NCBI RefSeq assembly: GCF_949628215.1
Contig: NC_134281.1
Span: forward strand, 37,804,512-37,868,511
Direction: 5' to 3'
Source of the DNA: Phalacrocorax aristotelis
Lineage: Eukaryota > Chordata > Aves > Suliformes > Phalacrocoracidae
DNA: 64,000 nt
Part shown: piece by piece, positions 1 to 11,360 of the stretch
How the letters are laid out: each line of letters starts with the position of its first letter
Position numbering within the stretch: the stretch's first letter is position 1
Notes under the pieces: generated by a model
Databases searched by the model: none
Told to the model about the DNA's origin: nothing
Seen by the model: only the letters and a program-made list of their open reading frames with translations
Translations under genes and position numbers: made by a program

Positions 1-1049
1 AAAAAAACTTTCCTGGTTTTTCTCTTTTCAGCTTTTTTTACCATGTGCTTTTTTCAGCCATTTGTGCAGGGAAAGACTATTCAGGAATATCTTTCTCCTC
101 CAACGACATGTTAAAATACAGGCTTAAGAACTGTATATGGCATAATTACTCTGTTTCCAAAATTAACATTCTGATTTTGATATTTGCTCTTTTTTTAATA
201 GGTCTGTTATGTGTTTGAAGCTCATAATAATTTCGTCTATGTTATAAGGTTGTGTTTCTTCTTGTTAAAAAGCTTTGAGGTTCTCTCTAGAATGTAAGCT
301 GCCAACTTTATCACCTCTTGTGGTTTGTAAGCTGACTGGAAGGCTAGCAAACCCAAATGTGGTGAAGCACTAGTGGTATTACTGTTGGACTGAAATGGAG
401 GTCTTCCAGCAAAGGGTCTGCACAACCCTTTCCTGTTTTGTGTAGGGCCTGTGACAGATATAGCAAAAGGATGCCAGATAGCAACATCCTGTATCAGACT
501 CTTTTGGTCTCCACTTTCATAAGGTCACCGCTTGCTGTGGTTACCCAGTGATGCTTTTTTTTTTTTTTTAAACTTGCAAGTTAAAGAAGGCAGCCTGAAC
601 TGCGCAAACTTATGTCCTTAACTTCCCTGAATGCCCAGGGTGTTTTGGTGCTGGCTTGCTCAGTCACTGAGGGCAAATTCTTAGATGATGTAGTTGGCGC
701 TGCTGAAACCAATGCAGACACCCTCACTTATACCTGGGGCCAACCTTAAGTCTCAGCAATGAATAAACCCAGTGTTCTAAGATTAAAAATCTATTCTGTG
801 TAAGTTTGGAGAACTTTGCAGATACTGTAATGACATAATATGCAACAAATATGCATGATAAATTCTGCATTGCAACCCAGGTTTGGAAAACTTTCTAATG
901 TCCGACTTCTGTGAAATTTGCACATTTTATTTTCAGGATGTGTTAGGGAATTAAGATTGCTTTTGGTTTATTTCATTTTGAAGCATCATGTGCTTTGATT
1001 TGCCAAAGAAGCTGTACCTAGAATCCCATGTTCATTGACTCTTTAATCT

Positions 1050-1135
1050 TAAAAACACCTAACAAAAATGCCACCAAAAAAAACCCTCCAAAAAACCCAA
1101 CCAGAAACCCCACACCCGAAAAACCCAGCAAACTG
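1050..1135. repeat. AC-rich low-complexity tract
   Basis: The plus strand is almost entirely A and C here, with alternating A-runs and CC/CCC groups. It explains part of the open frame starting at 1068, whose first residues are only a translation of the simple sequence. Similar AC or GT tracts recur across the window. No function is inferred. Confidence 0.75.
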
Positions 1136-3942
1136 CAAGCTACATGAACCAAGATGTAAATTCCAGTCCAGGTTTCTGATGCCAATTCATGCTCTCTTCT
1201 GTCTTCTGCTGTGCAGATTTAGCTGTTCTATGCTCATATGTGCTATCATTTTGGCGTTTTCCTATCAAAAGCATTCAGATGGAATATTGAATTGGGTATT
1301 ACACATCAGGAAAAAACATTTTCCAGAAGCAGTGATGAAAGAATTATTACTGATCTCATTTGGGTTTCCATTTTTAGAGTAAGGGTAACAGCTCTGGAAT
1401 GAGTCTGAACAGGGTATTTTTGCCTTTATACTGGAAAGCAAGCAGGTCATCTTGCCAGGTTTCCAATACCTGAGCAATTACCTGGGTAGGGAAAAAGCAA
1501 ATACTGGGTCTTCAGAGCTAAAATAACAGATTGCTTTTATCTAGATTTTGCTTGTTTGCTTTACTATTACTTGGATTTTTCAAAGGTGACTAAGGTCGTC
1601 ATGTATTCAATTTTTACTCCTAAACATTGAAAATTCCAGCCCAAAAAGTAACTGAACAAACTAACAGCATGTTTTCTGTCTCACACAGACCACCAGAGTA
1701 GCTGAAATTGCCCTGCAAAATATTTCTTAATTTGCCACCTTTCATTACCATGCTATTTAATTCCATTCTTTATCTAACACAGCAGAACCCTGGTTGCCTG
1801 CAAATAGCTTTGTGAGGCATGTTTTTGTGCTGCTTCCTGAGAATGATAAAAACTTAAGTCACTCTCATAAGGCCCCTGCTTTTCCTAACTTCTTAAAACT
1901 AGCAAACAGAGAAACAAAATTAATTTTGGACACGGCAGAAGTGGACGAAACACTGCTCTATATCACCTTGTGCTGTGCAACCTCTCTTCAACCTTGAAGA
2001 TCCATAGCACAGTTCACAGATGCTATGTAGTTTGAACAGGCTTCTCAGTTTTTGAATAAAGATTCATACAGGAAGGAGAGACTTGCTTCTCAATATGCCT
2101 GGAAATTTCTGGAAGGGAAAGAGTGAGGGGTCATTGAGTGCCATAATTTATCATTATAGCTTCACCTTTTGGTTGTCATTGTCTTTCCTGCACATTTTTC
2201 TTGGACACTATTTTGAGTAAACACTATTTTTATGTGTACACTAAAAATACATAAATTCTGGTAATGCCTCAGTATGAGGAAAGTTGCAGGAAATAATTTC
2301 TGTGTTGACACCATCTCTTTTTGCTCATGCTTCTGTGCTTCTATATAATGTTTATAAAAACAAACAGACATGATCTCCCCTTTCCTCAGTTGTAGCTTTT
2401 GGATCTAATGAAACAGCTATTACCATAAAATATATAATTTGTCTAAATGAGAATAGTTTTGCCTTCTAACGTGGATGTTGGTTCTTGTGCTTTTGGAGGC
2501 CCCTTCCTGACAATAGTATTAAAGCCTACCGGAGTGGAAGGAGAGTAAAGGGAGCAAGAAAGAGACTCAGTTATGTCTGAATTTATTGTGCAGCAGGTTC
2601 CCTGCGGTGATAGCTTGTCCACTGTCAAATTTTCTTTTCAGCGATGTCCAGAGAAAATTATTACAGATTCTGTCCCCAGCCCACCAGTTTGGTGTATGAC
2701 CCTTGAAAACATCTAATAAAATCCTAACAAATTTAAAGACAGTCCTAGAAATATAATTAAATACTGCTTACGAAACAACGTCACAATATTCCAGTTATAT
2801 ATGTGCATCAAAGCACAGATGTTAAATAAAACTGGACTCTTTCAGTTCAGTGATTGAATTAATGCATTCAAAAGGAAGAGAGGGGAAATGGTTTCAGGAC
2901 AAACCAAACCAGATGGGAGAAGGTGGGGGTTAGCCTTCCCATCAGTTTCTTTTGGGTGAACCCAAATAGTTGGTCTGAAATTACTGTTTTAACTTAGGAG
3001 TTATTTTATGTTTGTTTAATCTATATTAAGAGAGGTTATTTTTTAAGATAAAAACGTTCAATGTTTTTGCTTGAAAGTATTGAATCAAATTACTGTGAGC
3101 TTCCAATTTTCCCCCGTCTGTTTTGATTCATACTGATCATGCAATTTGACTGGAAATCACAAAAGGCTTGTTTTTCTGACTAAATGTATTTTATGGTTAA
3201 GCCATTATTTTACTGGGGTGGGAGCGGGTGGGCAGGGAAGTCCAGTTGTTATACTAAATGCTTTGGCTTGTTTATTGCATGTTTAACTGCTGTTATATGT
3301 TCCTCAAGACCATTCTGAGGCAAGAATGATTTACAAGCTTGAGTTGCACTGAATGTCAAGTCTGTCCATATAGAATGATACAAAAAATGAACTTGTCGTA
3401 CAACTCTAATTTTCCCCCATGTCTCATTGGTGGGAATTGATTTTTTTTTGCCTCCATATTATTTTTAAAAATTTATTGAGATACCAAATTACTGTGTTTT
3501 CCCTACATTCTGTATGGTAATACTAGAACTGGAAGCATTCATCTTTTGTTTCAGATAGAATTTTTGATGAGAAGAGAGTTGTGAAATCTTTCAGATCAGC
3601 AGAAATAACCACTGTAATTCTAATTTTTGAATGTCACTTGGTTGGATGATAAAAGCAATATTCACACATGCTAGTTGATGGAACTATTTTGATCCCTGTC
3701 ATAAAAGACTCCACAGACTGATGCTATATATTACTCTGTTTACCTAGAGGATGGTGTGTGTGGACAGTTGGAAAGCGTCGTGCTGTGGTCAGCGTACTGA
3801 ATTTTGTAAGAGAGCTACACGCGTTATTTCAAATGGCAGTGAGTATTGTGGTTTTTTCTCAACACATTTATGCCTTCCTAGATGAAACTAGAACAGAAGT
3901 TTGCTGGAAGCCAGAAGATTTCTTTAATGAACTCTAACAGTC

Positions 3943-4003
3943 TGGAAAACAAAACAAAACAAAGAGTTGGCTCAAAGAAAAGAAAAATGAGATGAAAAAA
4001 AAA
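3943..4003. repeat. A-rich low-complexity tract
   Basis: An AAAAC-like simple repeat is followed by purine-rich sequence ending in a run of nine A. There is no upstream SINE or processed-gene body that would make it a retroposed poly(A) tail. Confidence 0.6.
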
Positions 4004-4339
4004 TTAACTCCTGGAAAACAGTTTTTGCCACTTGCAAGAATAACACAAATACCTTCATTGCTTATGTGTTCCTATGTTCATGCTAAGTTTTGAAGCAGAA
4101 AGCAACAGCAGTCTGACTTCTACTGTCATAGGACAGGGAAACTTCAAAATAGTATTTCCAGAAGATGAAAGAATTTAACCAGGTACTGCTGCAACTCATT
4201 GTCTACAGCCGAGGGGGGTTCACAGGGTATGCTTTCTGGATGAAGCCAATATTCTTGCGCGTATAAAACCATCACAAAGCAAAGAGTTGCTATAAGAGAA
4301 GTCTAACTTGTGAACATCAATAATTACTACAGTCACATT

Positions 4340-4378
4340 CCAAAAAACCCCCCCAAAAAAAAAACACCCAGAAAAAAT
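4340..4378. repeat. A-run/C-run low-complexity tract
   Basis: The tract alternates runs of A with a run of seven C (about 4348-4354), then a ten-A run and CACCC. It forces the proline/glycine/phenylalanine-rich part of the antisense open frame at 4220-4546, so that frame is not a gene candidate. Confidence 0.7.
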
Positions 4379-5861
4379 GTTGATTAACAAAACTGGGGAA
4401 CAAAAATTTGGATTACTTGTTTTGATGTGGCAGTGTAATACAACAGCACCGTGAAGTTTTGAACTGGCAGCTGTGCATGGACATAGCTGTCCAAGTGTGC
4501 TGGCAGGAATGGGATGTTCATCTTCAAAAAATCCACCCAGAAACAAAATATTTCAATAAATAAGAAGAGCCATTAAATTTTTAAAGATTCTATCCTGGGT
4601 CTGTCTACAAAAGGACTAATATTTATTTGCCAGAATTCACAATGCATTTCTGAGACACTGTTTCTTCAAAACAACTGAACTCTTCAATTTGAAGAATACA
4701 CACAAAGAGGGAAAAAAACAGTAGTTACACAAGCAAACTTTAATTACGTTTTTGAACCTTCTAACTCTCAGTTCCTATTGCAATACTAGAAATGGGAAAG
4801 CTTATTTCAAAAGTGAGCTAGTGAAAATTCTTCTATGCACTACATTACCAAATAGCATCTTATTCAGGGAGCAAGGGGGGAGTAAGACAGATCTCTTTAG
4901 CTGTGAGTAAGGGAATAAGGCCAGTGACATTCTAGGTATTACCAGTCTGTGATGCAGAACAAGCTTATCTTCACAGTAGATTCCATTTCAGCGTCTGACT
5001 TATAGAGCCGTAGCAAGACAGCTCAGCCAAGCTGCTAACTTAGAAGGTGAGGTGGTCTGAAAGAGGTGGATATCTAGTTTTGTAGAACTATCCATGCAAA
5101 GGTAAGCCCAGTGGGATGTCAGTGTGTCATCTTTTTTTAAACTATCGAAGGGATTAATGATTGCAAAGGGCTGTTACCAAATATGGAAGTGAGCAAGAAG
5201 AGGGGTTCAACAGCTGCATGGCGTTTATCGCATGTCCCTCCATGCTCCTTTTTCTGATACATTTGTTGACTTGTTTTCCCCATTCCTGCAAAATGTCATG
5301 CTTCCTCTTGCTGAATTATTTTAACCTATACTGAGATACCATCTGATGCTTCTGTATTCTCTCTAATGTTTTTTTTAAGATGTCATTTCACACAACCTTT
5401 CCAAACTTTTCCTCACTGGAATCTGTATATGAAATGCTGTTTTCTGATCTGTCCGTCCCACACTTCATCCTGATGATGCCCCCTCCTTCTACCATGCCTG
5501 CCTGATCTAATCCCCACTGTTATCCAACTGTGTCATTGGTGTCCACAGTACCCAAGTCACTCAGTCACCTCAGTCACATCAATGCTGTTCCAAAGCAAGT
5601 CTGCCAAAGACCAGCAGTGATGCCTGCCTTCATGCTTGCACCATGCTAAATGTCACTTGTTCCATTTTACTATCAGTCTGTAGTGAGAAACGGGGTCACG
5701 CGTTTCTGTCTACAAGCTTTCCTTCAGTTCTGGTACACTTCTGCTCTCAAGTAATTTTTCCTTTTTTACTGCCAAGGGTCCTGTGCTTACAGTGTTAGTC
5801 ATCTGTAAAACTCCCTAGTTTTTCTCCCAGATTTTTTCCTGAAAAAATGCCTGAAAGATGT

Positions 5862-6695
5862 GTTTCCAAGGAAAGATGTAAAAGCTTTGTGGAAGACAGA
5901 TGATGGCTGCAAAGAAAAATGATCTTTCCCATCTTTAAGAATTGGTAACAGGGTAAGAGGAGTCACAGAATTTTTGATCTGCTGGCTAAAGATAAATTCC
6001 TTGAATTAATAGTGGAATAAATGGTCCAATTTTTAAAAAACTCTTGAAATGTGAGGATAATGACAGTTGCCATGGATTTGTAAGGAGCAAACTGTCAAAT
6101 TAATTTCCATTACAATGGGATAATGGGACTGGTAGAAAACAGAAGCAATAACTGTTATCCTTGTATTACTGAGGTTCAAGGTAGTTGTCAGTTATTCACT
6201 CTCAAAATGAAAAGCTATTGAATGGTGGTATGCAACGTTTTGCCCCAAGTCCAGGACTATTCTACAAACCTAGTGTTGAACTTGAACATCTTCACTAGCT
6301 CTACAAACAAGATTTAAATTGGGAAAAGCGGGGACTGCAAGTACGTTGGGGAAATTGGGGAAATGGTTAGAAAGTGTATCTGTTATAGTCAGCAGTATAA
6401 AGCATCATCTAAATTATTTCATACAGTCTTGGATGTGCCACTTCCAGAAACACTGAGATCCTAGAAAGATCATTGAAAATTATCAGATGTCTACACTGGA
6501 AGAATCTGAGTGCTTTGGCCTAAGACAAGAAAGCTGAGGGGAATGTCTTAAGATATCAAACCTTCCTCCATATAAGAAAAGAAAACTTGTTCTCAGAAAG
6601 ATATTACAGGCTTAGTCATGAGAAATGCATGAGAAATGAGGTGGACTTGATGTGACTTCTCAAATTCCCTTATGGTTTCAAAATTCTGCATCCTG
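5862..6695 (+). mobile_element. Ancient decayed CR1 LINE, RT region plus 3' end
   Basis: This segment follows the order of a CR1 non-LTR retrotransposon ORF2 at high divergence. The stretch 5866-5947 matches the part upstream of and including the PIFK motif (PIF-K codons at 5930-5944). The HGFV..K motif is readable at 6071-6091, followed at once by a stop. The region 6200-6290 matches the segment around the conserved V-P-Q-G-S-x-L-G-P motif, now scrambled. After a gap in which the catalytic YADD region cannot be found, 6480-6545 matches the C-terminal segment and 6637-6690 the 3' tail with its TGGACT-type motif. Frameshifts, stops and deletions are spread throughout, so it is a dead fossil. 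Full-length CR1 is about 4.5 kb; several hundred bases are missing between the RT and C-terminal parts. The subfamily cannot be read. Confidence 0.72.
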
Positions 6696-7550
6696 TTAAA
6701 AATGTAGGGTAAAGCAGAATTGTTTTAGATGAAAGCACAACTATATACATGATATATGTAGAGAATAAAGGGGAAACTTACTAGATTTTTTTGTGGTTGC
6801 TGATGTAATTCTTGTATTGGACCATACCCAATTAACACTATTGGACCCTTGTGAGGGAGTAGTATAGCCAGACATACATGTTGCAGTTGATAATCTGCAG
6901 CTTAGAGATACTATGCAACTACCTTAGTCTTAGGCAGTTGAATTAATGTTTCAAGAACACACATACTTTGATCTTCTAATGTAGCATCTGTATAGATCTG
7001 AAAAGATAATTCAACTGTGTAGTCACAACCTCTCTCCTTCCCACTGAAAGATTATTTGCTTATATATCCTAGTATAGGTGGATTAATCCAAATCTATAGT
7101 CTTAATAACTCTAAAGTTTGGAGTGGAAGACCAAACTGTTACGATTTTTTACCAAGTCTTTCATGGACTAACATTAAAGCCTTTTGAACATGTGTTTAAA
7201 GTTGTAATTTCATCTTGGGCCAGTCCCATGCAATTAAACAGGAGAAAGTTTGTACTGCTTACTTATACATTGTATAACTAACTATTTCTTTTTATATTAT
7301 GGTAAAGTGAATACATCTCAAAATGATTATTTCTTCATATAGACCCATGAAGATTTAGTAAATTTAATTATCCCAAAGTAATATTTTCTTGATGGTATTT
7401 TTTTCCTGCAAAGGAAAATCCTAAAGAATGGTGAGATGATGTACTGGTTAAAGAGGTAATATAAGAGGAATTGATACTAGCGCTTGTCCCAACAGGAGTA
7501 CATATCACATCTGTTATTTATGATGTGAAGTGCCATTGGGGACAGATCCA

Positions 7551-7710
7551 GTAACAAGGTACACGGTAATACCTTTAATTAGACTAACAGAATAAATATT
7601 GCACGTAGGCTTTAGGGATCTCATAAAAGCTCTACCCCAGTGAAGAGGAAATTGGTGCAACTAGAGAATGATAACTCCAATGGGAGCTGTAAACTGGGAA
7701 GATGAGTATC
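7551..7710 (+). repeat. Possible ancient sauropsid interspersed repeat relic
   Basis: The bases around 7555-7602 read like a decayed copy of a widespread reptile/bird repeat containing an ACAAGGT...GGTAATA..TTTTATT.GACCAAC-type core. The following 7630-7710 contains a TCCAATGGGAGCTG-like piece typical of old palindromic amniote repeats. The match is by memory of repeat texture; I cannot name the family. It could be chance. Confidence 0.33.
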
Positions 7711-8911
7711 ACCTAACTCCTTGTGCATTGATTCTTGCAGCACTTATGGATAAACTTACTGTTCCTCTATGACCTTTCAGAAAAAAACCTTCCTGTGAAC
7801 TTGGAAAGCTTAAGAATAAAACTTACTTGTCAGTCAGATGACCTTCTGCTATCACTGTGTCTATACCAAGGCTTTTTGTTTTAAAAAAAACCTAATCTTT
7901 TTTTGTAAGCACTACAGAGACTAGGTTATTGGAGCAGAAAAATATCTTTACCTGAAACTATGCTGCCTCTCTTCTGGGCTGCACTGCCTGAGGTACAGAG
8001 CTGAAGCTTGGGAGTATGAAGGCTTTGAAGTTAAAGCATAACTGCCTCTTTGTTTTTTCTGTTTTCCTTGCCATAAAGAGCACATAACTGGAGTGACAGA
8101 CTTCAGTGAATAGATGCTTTACACAGCCGCCCATTGCAACACCTGCTGGCAGCTGAGTCTGACACCACTGCAAACCTCTACCCATTGCACAGGACGGGAC
8201 ACAGAACCCCTTTGTTCAGTCTCATGTTTTGTAATAGTCAGAAACATGCATGTGGTGGGTTACGTTTTCCTTGTCCTTGAAGCCAGTTTTTCCATGTGCT
8301 TCAGCCAAAGCAATACCTGCAAACATTAAGACTAATTTTCCATCTCACTACTTTAGAAGTAACTATGGCAATGCTACAATTGTATTATGTCATCTTTAGC
8401 TTGTGGGGCTGGCTTCAATGTCCTTACAGTGGCAATGAGTGCATTTAGGTGGACAGGATATTTTAATAATCTGTGACTGTTGATTGTACCTTGTGGCTTA
8501 TGTCTATCTTGAAATAAAAAGCTAATTGGTCAGGCTCCAGAAGAAAAGACAAGATGGGATTTTAAAACGGGCCTTTTTGCATCACTGTTACAAATTGAGG
8601 ACTTCCACTTGAACAGTGATTGTGGGCAAGGTGGTGGGGGAATTAAGCTGACAAAAACTCTGAGCTGAACCTTGGGTGAACTGAAGAAAGTATGCCCAAA
8701 ACAGTGGAACGCCAATAGTCTCCCTCTGCTGTGGAACCTCTTGCATGACTTACAAGACTCCAGCTTGAAGTTGTATTCTTTCTCTGGTCTGTTATTGTTT
8801 TCATGCCTTGATCCATTAACATCACTACTTAAACATGCACAAAATGAATGCCAAATGTTGGTTTGGTGGGTGTGATTTATTTTTTTTAACAGTGCCTCTC
8901 TAAATTTCTTA

Positions 8912-8998
8912 GTTTGTAGGTTTGTGGGTTTTTTTTTGTTGTTGTTGTTATTGTGTTATTTTGTTGTGGTGGTGGTTTTTTGTTTTGTTTGTTTTTAA
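8912..8998. repeat. GT-rich low-complexity tract with (GTT)n
   Basis: Nearly all bases are G or T on the plus strand, including four to five GTT units near 8939-8950, GGTGGTGG, and GTTTT repeats. No transposon body adjoins it. Confidence 0.75.
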
Positions 8999-10313
8999 GA
9001 AACAGGTCTGTTTGTCCCTTGAAGAGTTATGAGAACTGCTCTTACAAAGAACATATAGCACCCATCAGATCTTTTTCTGACTTTTAAAATATTCATTTAG
9101 AAATGCAAGGCTTGAAAATATAGCAAACCTATATACTTTTTTTAGAGTAGATGCCTCTAAGCCATGCTTGATATGAAATACAGAGGTTTTTTAAAGTTCC
9201 AATTTGAAGTCTTAACTTAAGAGTTACTATCTTACTTAATTTATCCACAAAAATTTTCTATATAAAGTGAAAATTAATGTCTCTATTTTGCTGTTTAAAG
9301 TTTTATCTGAAACAGCACTGGTGGCTATTTAAATGAGATGCAGGCTAAACCCTTATTAAAAGTAAAAGCTGAGCATCTATTGCAGTATTTCATTCTCTAT
9401 TTAGTCTTATTAATAGTGGAGAGTTTTTTTGGTAGGAGAAGTTATTTTGATAATCATAACATAAGAAAAAATTCTATACACGTATAAATAAAACTTGGTG
9501 TTGAAAAGTAGGTCAGTCCTGTCTGGTTTTTAGCTATGTCTTAAAGATTTTTCTCTGCAGTGATTTGCTGATCCACTTATTCTTAGTAGCATAATCCTTG
9601 AATTTATAATCCTCAGTGATAGTTGATGATTGCTAGCATGTATAATTTTCCTCATCCAGTGTCAACAGTGCCTGTGATACCTTTAGTCATGTGTTTGTAA
9701 GTGACTGTCTGTTTCAGAATCTGGTTATTTAAAGTGTATCTAATTTAATTACCAAACAGCAAACTCACTGTCTGCAAAAGTCACTGACCTAGAATGTTGC
9801 CTCTAAGCTTTTGAGCGTGGCTGATAGTGGAATGATGTAAAATTACATGAAAGCTGAAGACATAATTGCTCATTGTGAATCTTTTTTTCAGCGGCTAACA
9901 TTATTCCGAAGATGAAAAGTGACAGTTATATATTTTTGGCAACATTTCCCCATAGGAAAGGAGTATGCAACCTACTTATTTTTGCTACTGTTAGGGCTGA
10001 CTCAAATTTATATTCATAAAAAGTTTATTTACTGACATGATGGACTGAATTTTTGAGCGGTTTCTACCCAAGTACTAATTTAGGGCTCTTACGGTCTAGG
10101 TATGTAGTCATGCAAAATGAGCTGTTAGAGGTTTATCCAAAAAATATCACAAGAGTTATTTCTAGGAGCAAATGCTGTGTTTTGGGAGTATCCAAAAAAA
10201 AAAAAGCAAAGCATCCAAAATTCAGATGCTGCTTCTGAGTATCTGGCTGCACAAAACTTAAGAATGCCATCTGGTGACAGCTTTACCTTCTAAACAGATT
10301 CCATCAGGCTGCA

Positions 10314-10328
10314 TGCGTGTGTGTGTGT
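10314..10328. repeat. Short (GT)n microsatellite
   Basis: About seven GT units follow a GCATGC. It is short and probably of low polymorphism. Confidence 0.6.
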
Positions 10329-11302
10329 TCCCATTGCTTGCAAATTTACACTTGTAGCTGATGGAAATTATACATATGTGAAAGCTTGGAAAGCAGTTAG
10401 TGAGCAACCTTATTTTAAAAAGAGCTGATAAAATGTAGCAGCCAACAATCTTAAAGTGAACATAGAGCCTAAGCACAAATTGCAGTATTCTGCACTTGTA
10501 AGTACGCAGGCTTTGTGTTCACTTTAACACTGACTGTTACAGTTTCTGATGATAATAAAGGTATATAAACTGCATTCAGCTCAGGAACCTACCAGTCTCA
10601 TCTGTGCACAGTGGAGAGATACCAACTTTATTGGAGTTAAGTCAGGAGGGCCTGTTAAAACTGTGGCTCTTTCTGTTTTGGGGGGGGATAATGGCACCAG
10701 CACCCTGTGAGCTCAAGCACAGAATGCTGCTGATGTAATCTTATTGCTTTGGGGGTACAAGTCAGAATTTCTTTGTAGATGTGACCTTTGCCATCTTTCT
10801 ACCACAAATTAAGTGGTATAAATAGTCTGTTTAATTTTAACAACTACAAACAGTCCTTAAAACCTGTTCCATTTAAGCACTTTATTAGATTACCTTCCAG
10901 TTTCAGTCAAGCAAAGGCTAGTATATCCTCCTAGCAAATAATTTTATCATGGGTATCTTGAGCTAATCTGATAGTGTCCTCACAGAAAATGAATAAGGCA
11001 GGAAGACTTCTTTTTCAGGAAAACATAGCTTAGGCACTTCGTCTAAGCAGAGAGGAACCACTGTATCTAAACATTATGACTGGTCAAGACCAACTGGAAA
11101 GGTACCCACCTAAGTTCTAGGGGAAAAAACCAAAAACAACTCTGTGCCTGTATGTATGTCTTGGACTTGGATTACTCCTGAGTAATGCTCCTGACTAATT
11201 AGCAATAGATACAGTAGCGCCCCCAAAATCTTAGTACAAAATTTAAAGCAGAAGTCATGCTCCCACACAGGTAGCAGTCTCTATAAGAAGGAGGAAACTC
11301 AA

Positions 11303-11360
11303 TGGGTTGTTTTAGTGGGTGGTTGGTTGGTTGATTTTTGGTTTGGGATTTTTTTCCTGT
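11303..11360. repeat. GT-rich low-complexity tract with (GGTT)n
   Basis: GTGGGTGGTTGGTTGGTT is followed by TTTTTGG-type sequence and a seven-T run. It generates the K/P/N/Q-rich segment of the antisense open frame at 11199-11561, which is therefore discounted as a gene. Confidence 0.75.

Larger units (their letters stand above)
1..5861. other. Unique AT-rich non-coding DNA, no gene seen
   Basis: I see no exon, RNA gene or recognisable transposon in this stretch. Open frames are short (about 60-108 codons), lie on both strands, and match no family I know; this is what chance gives in AT-rich DNA. The visible structure is low-complexity: an AC-rich tract near 1050-1135, an A-rich tract near 3943-4003 and a C/A-run tract near 4340-4378. 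Very diverged repeats may be present but are not readable by eye. Confidence 0.7.

Noticed and set aside
8246..8275. GTGGTGGGTTA start resembling the edge of a known avian LTR
   Set aside because: Only about ten bases agree; the following sequence does not continue as that LTR and no matching second end was seen.
9892..10020. TTTTTTTCAG acceptor-like site followed by a 42-codon open frame ending in TAA
   Set aside because: The translated sequence resembles nothing known to me, and no donor site or downstream partner exon is visible. Acceptor-like T-runs are very common here.
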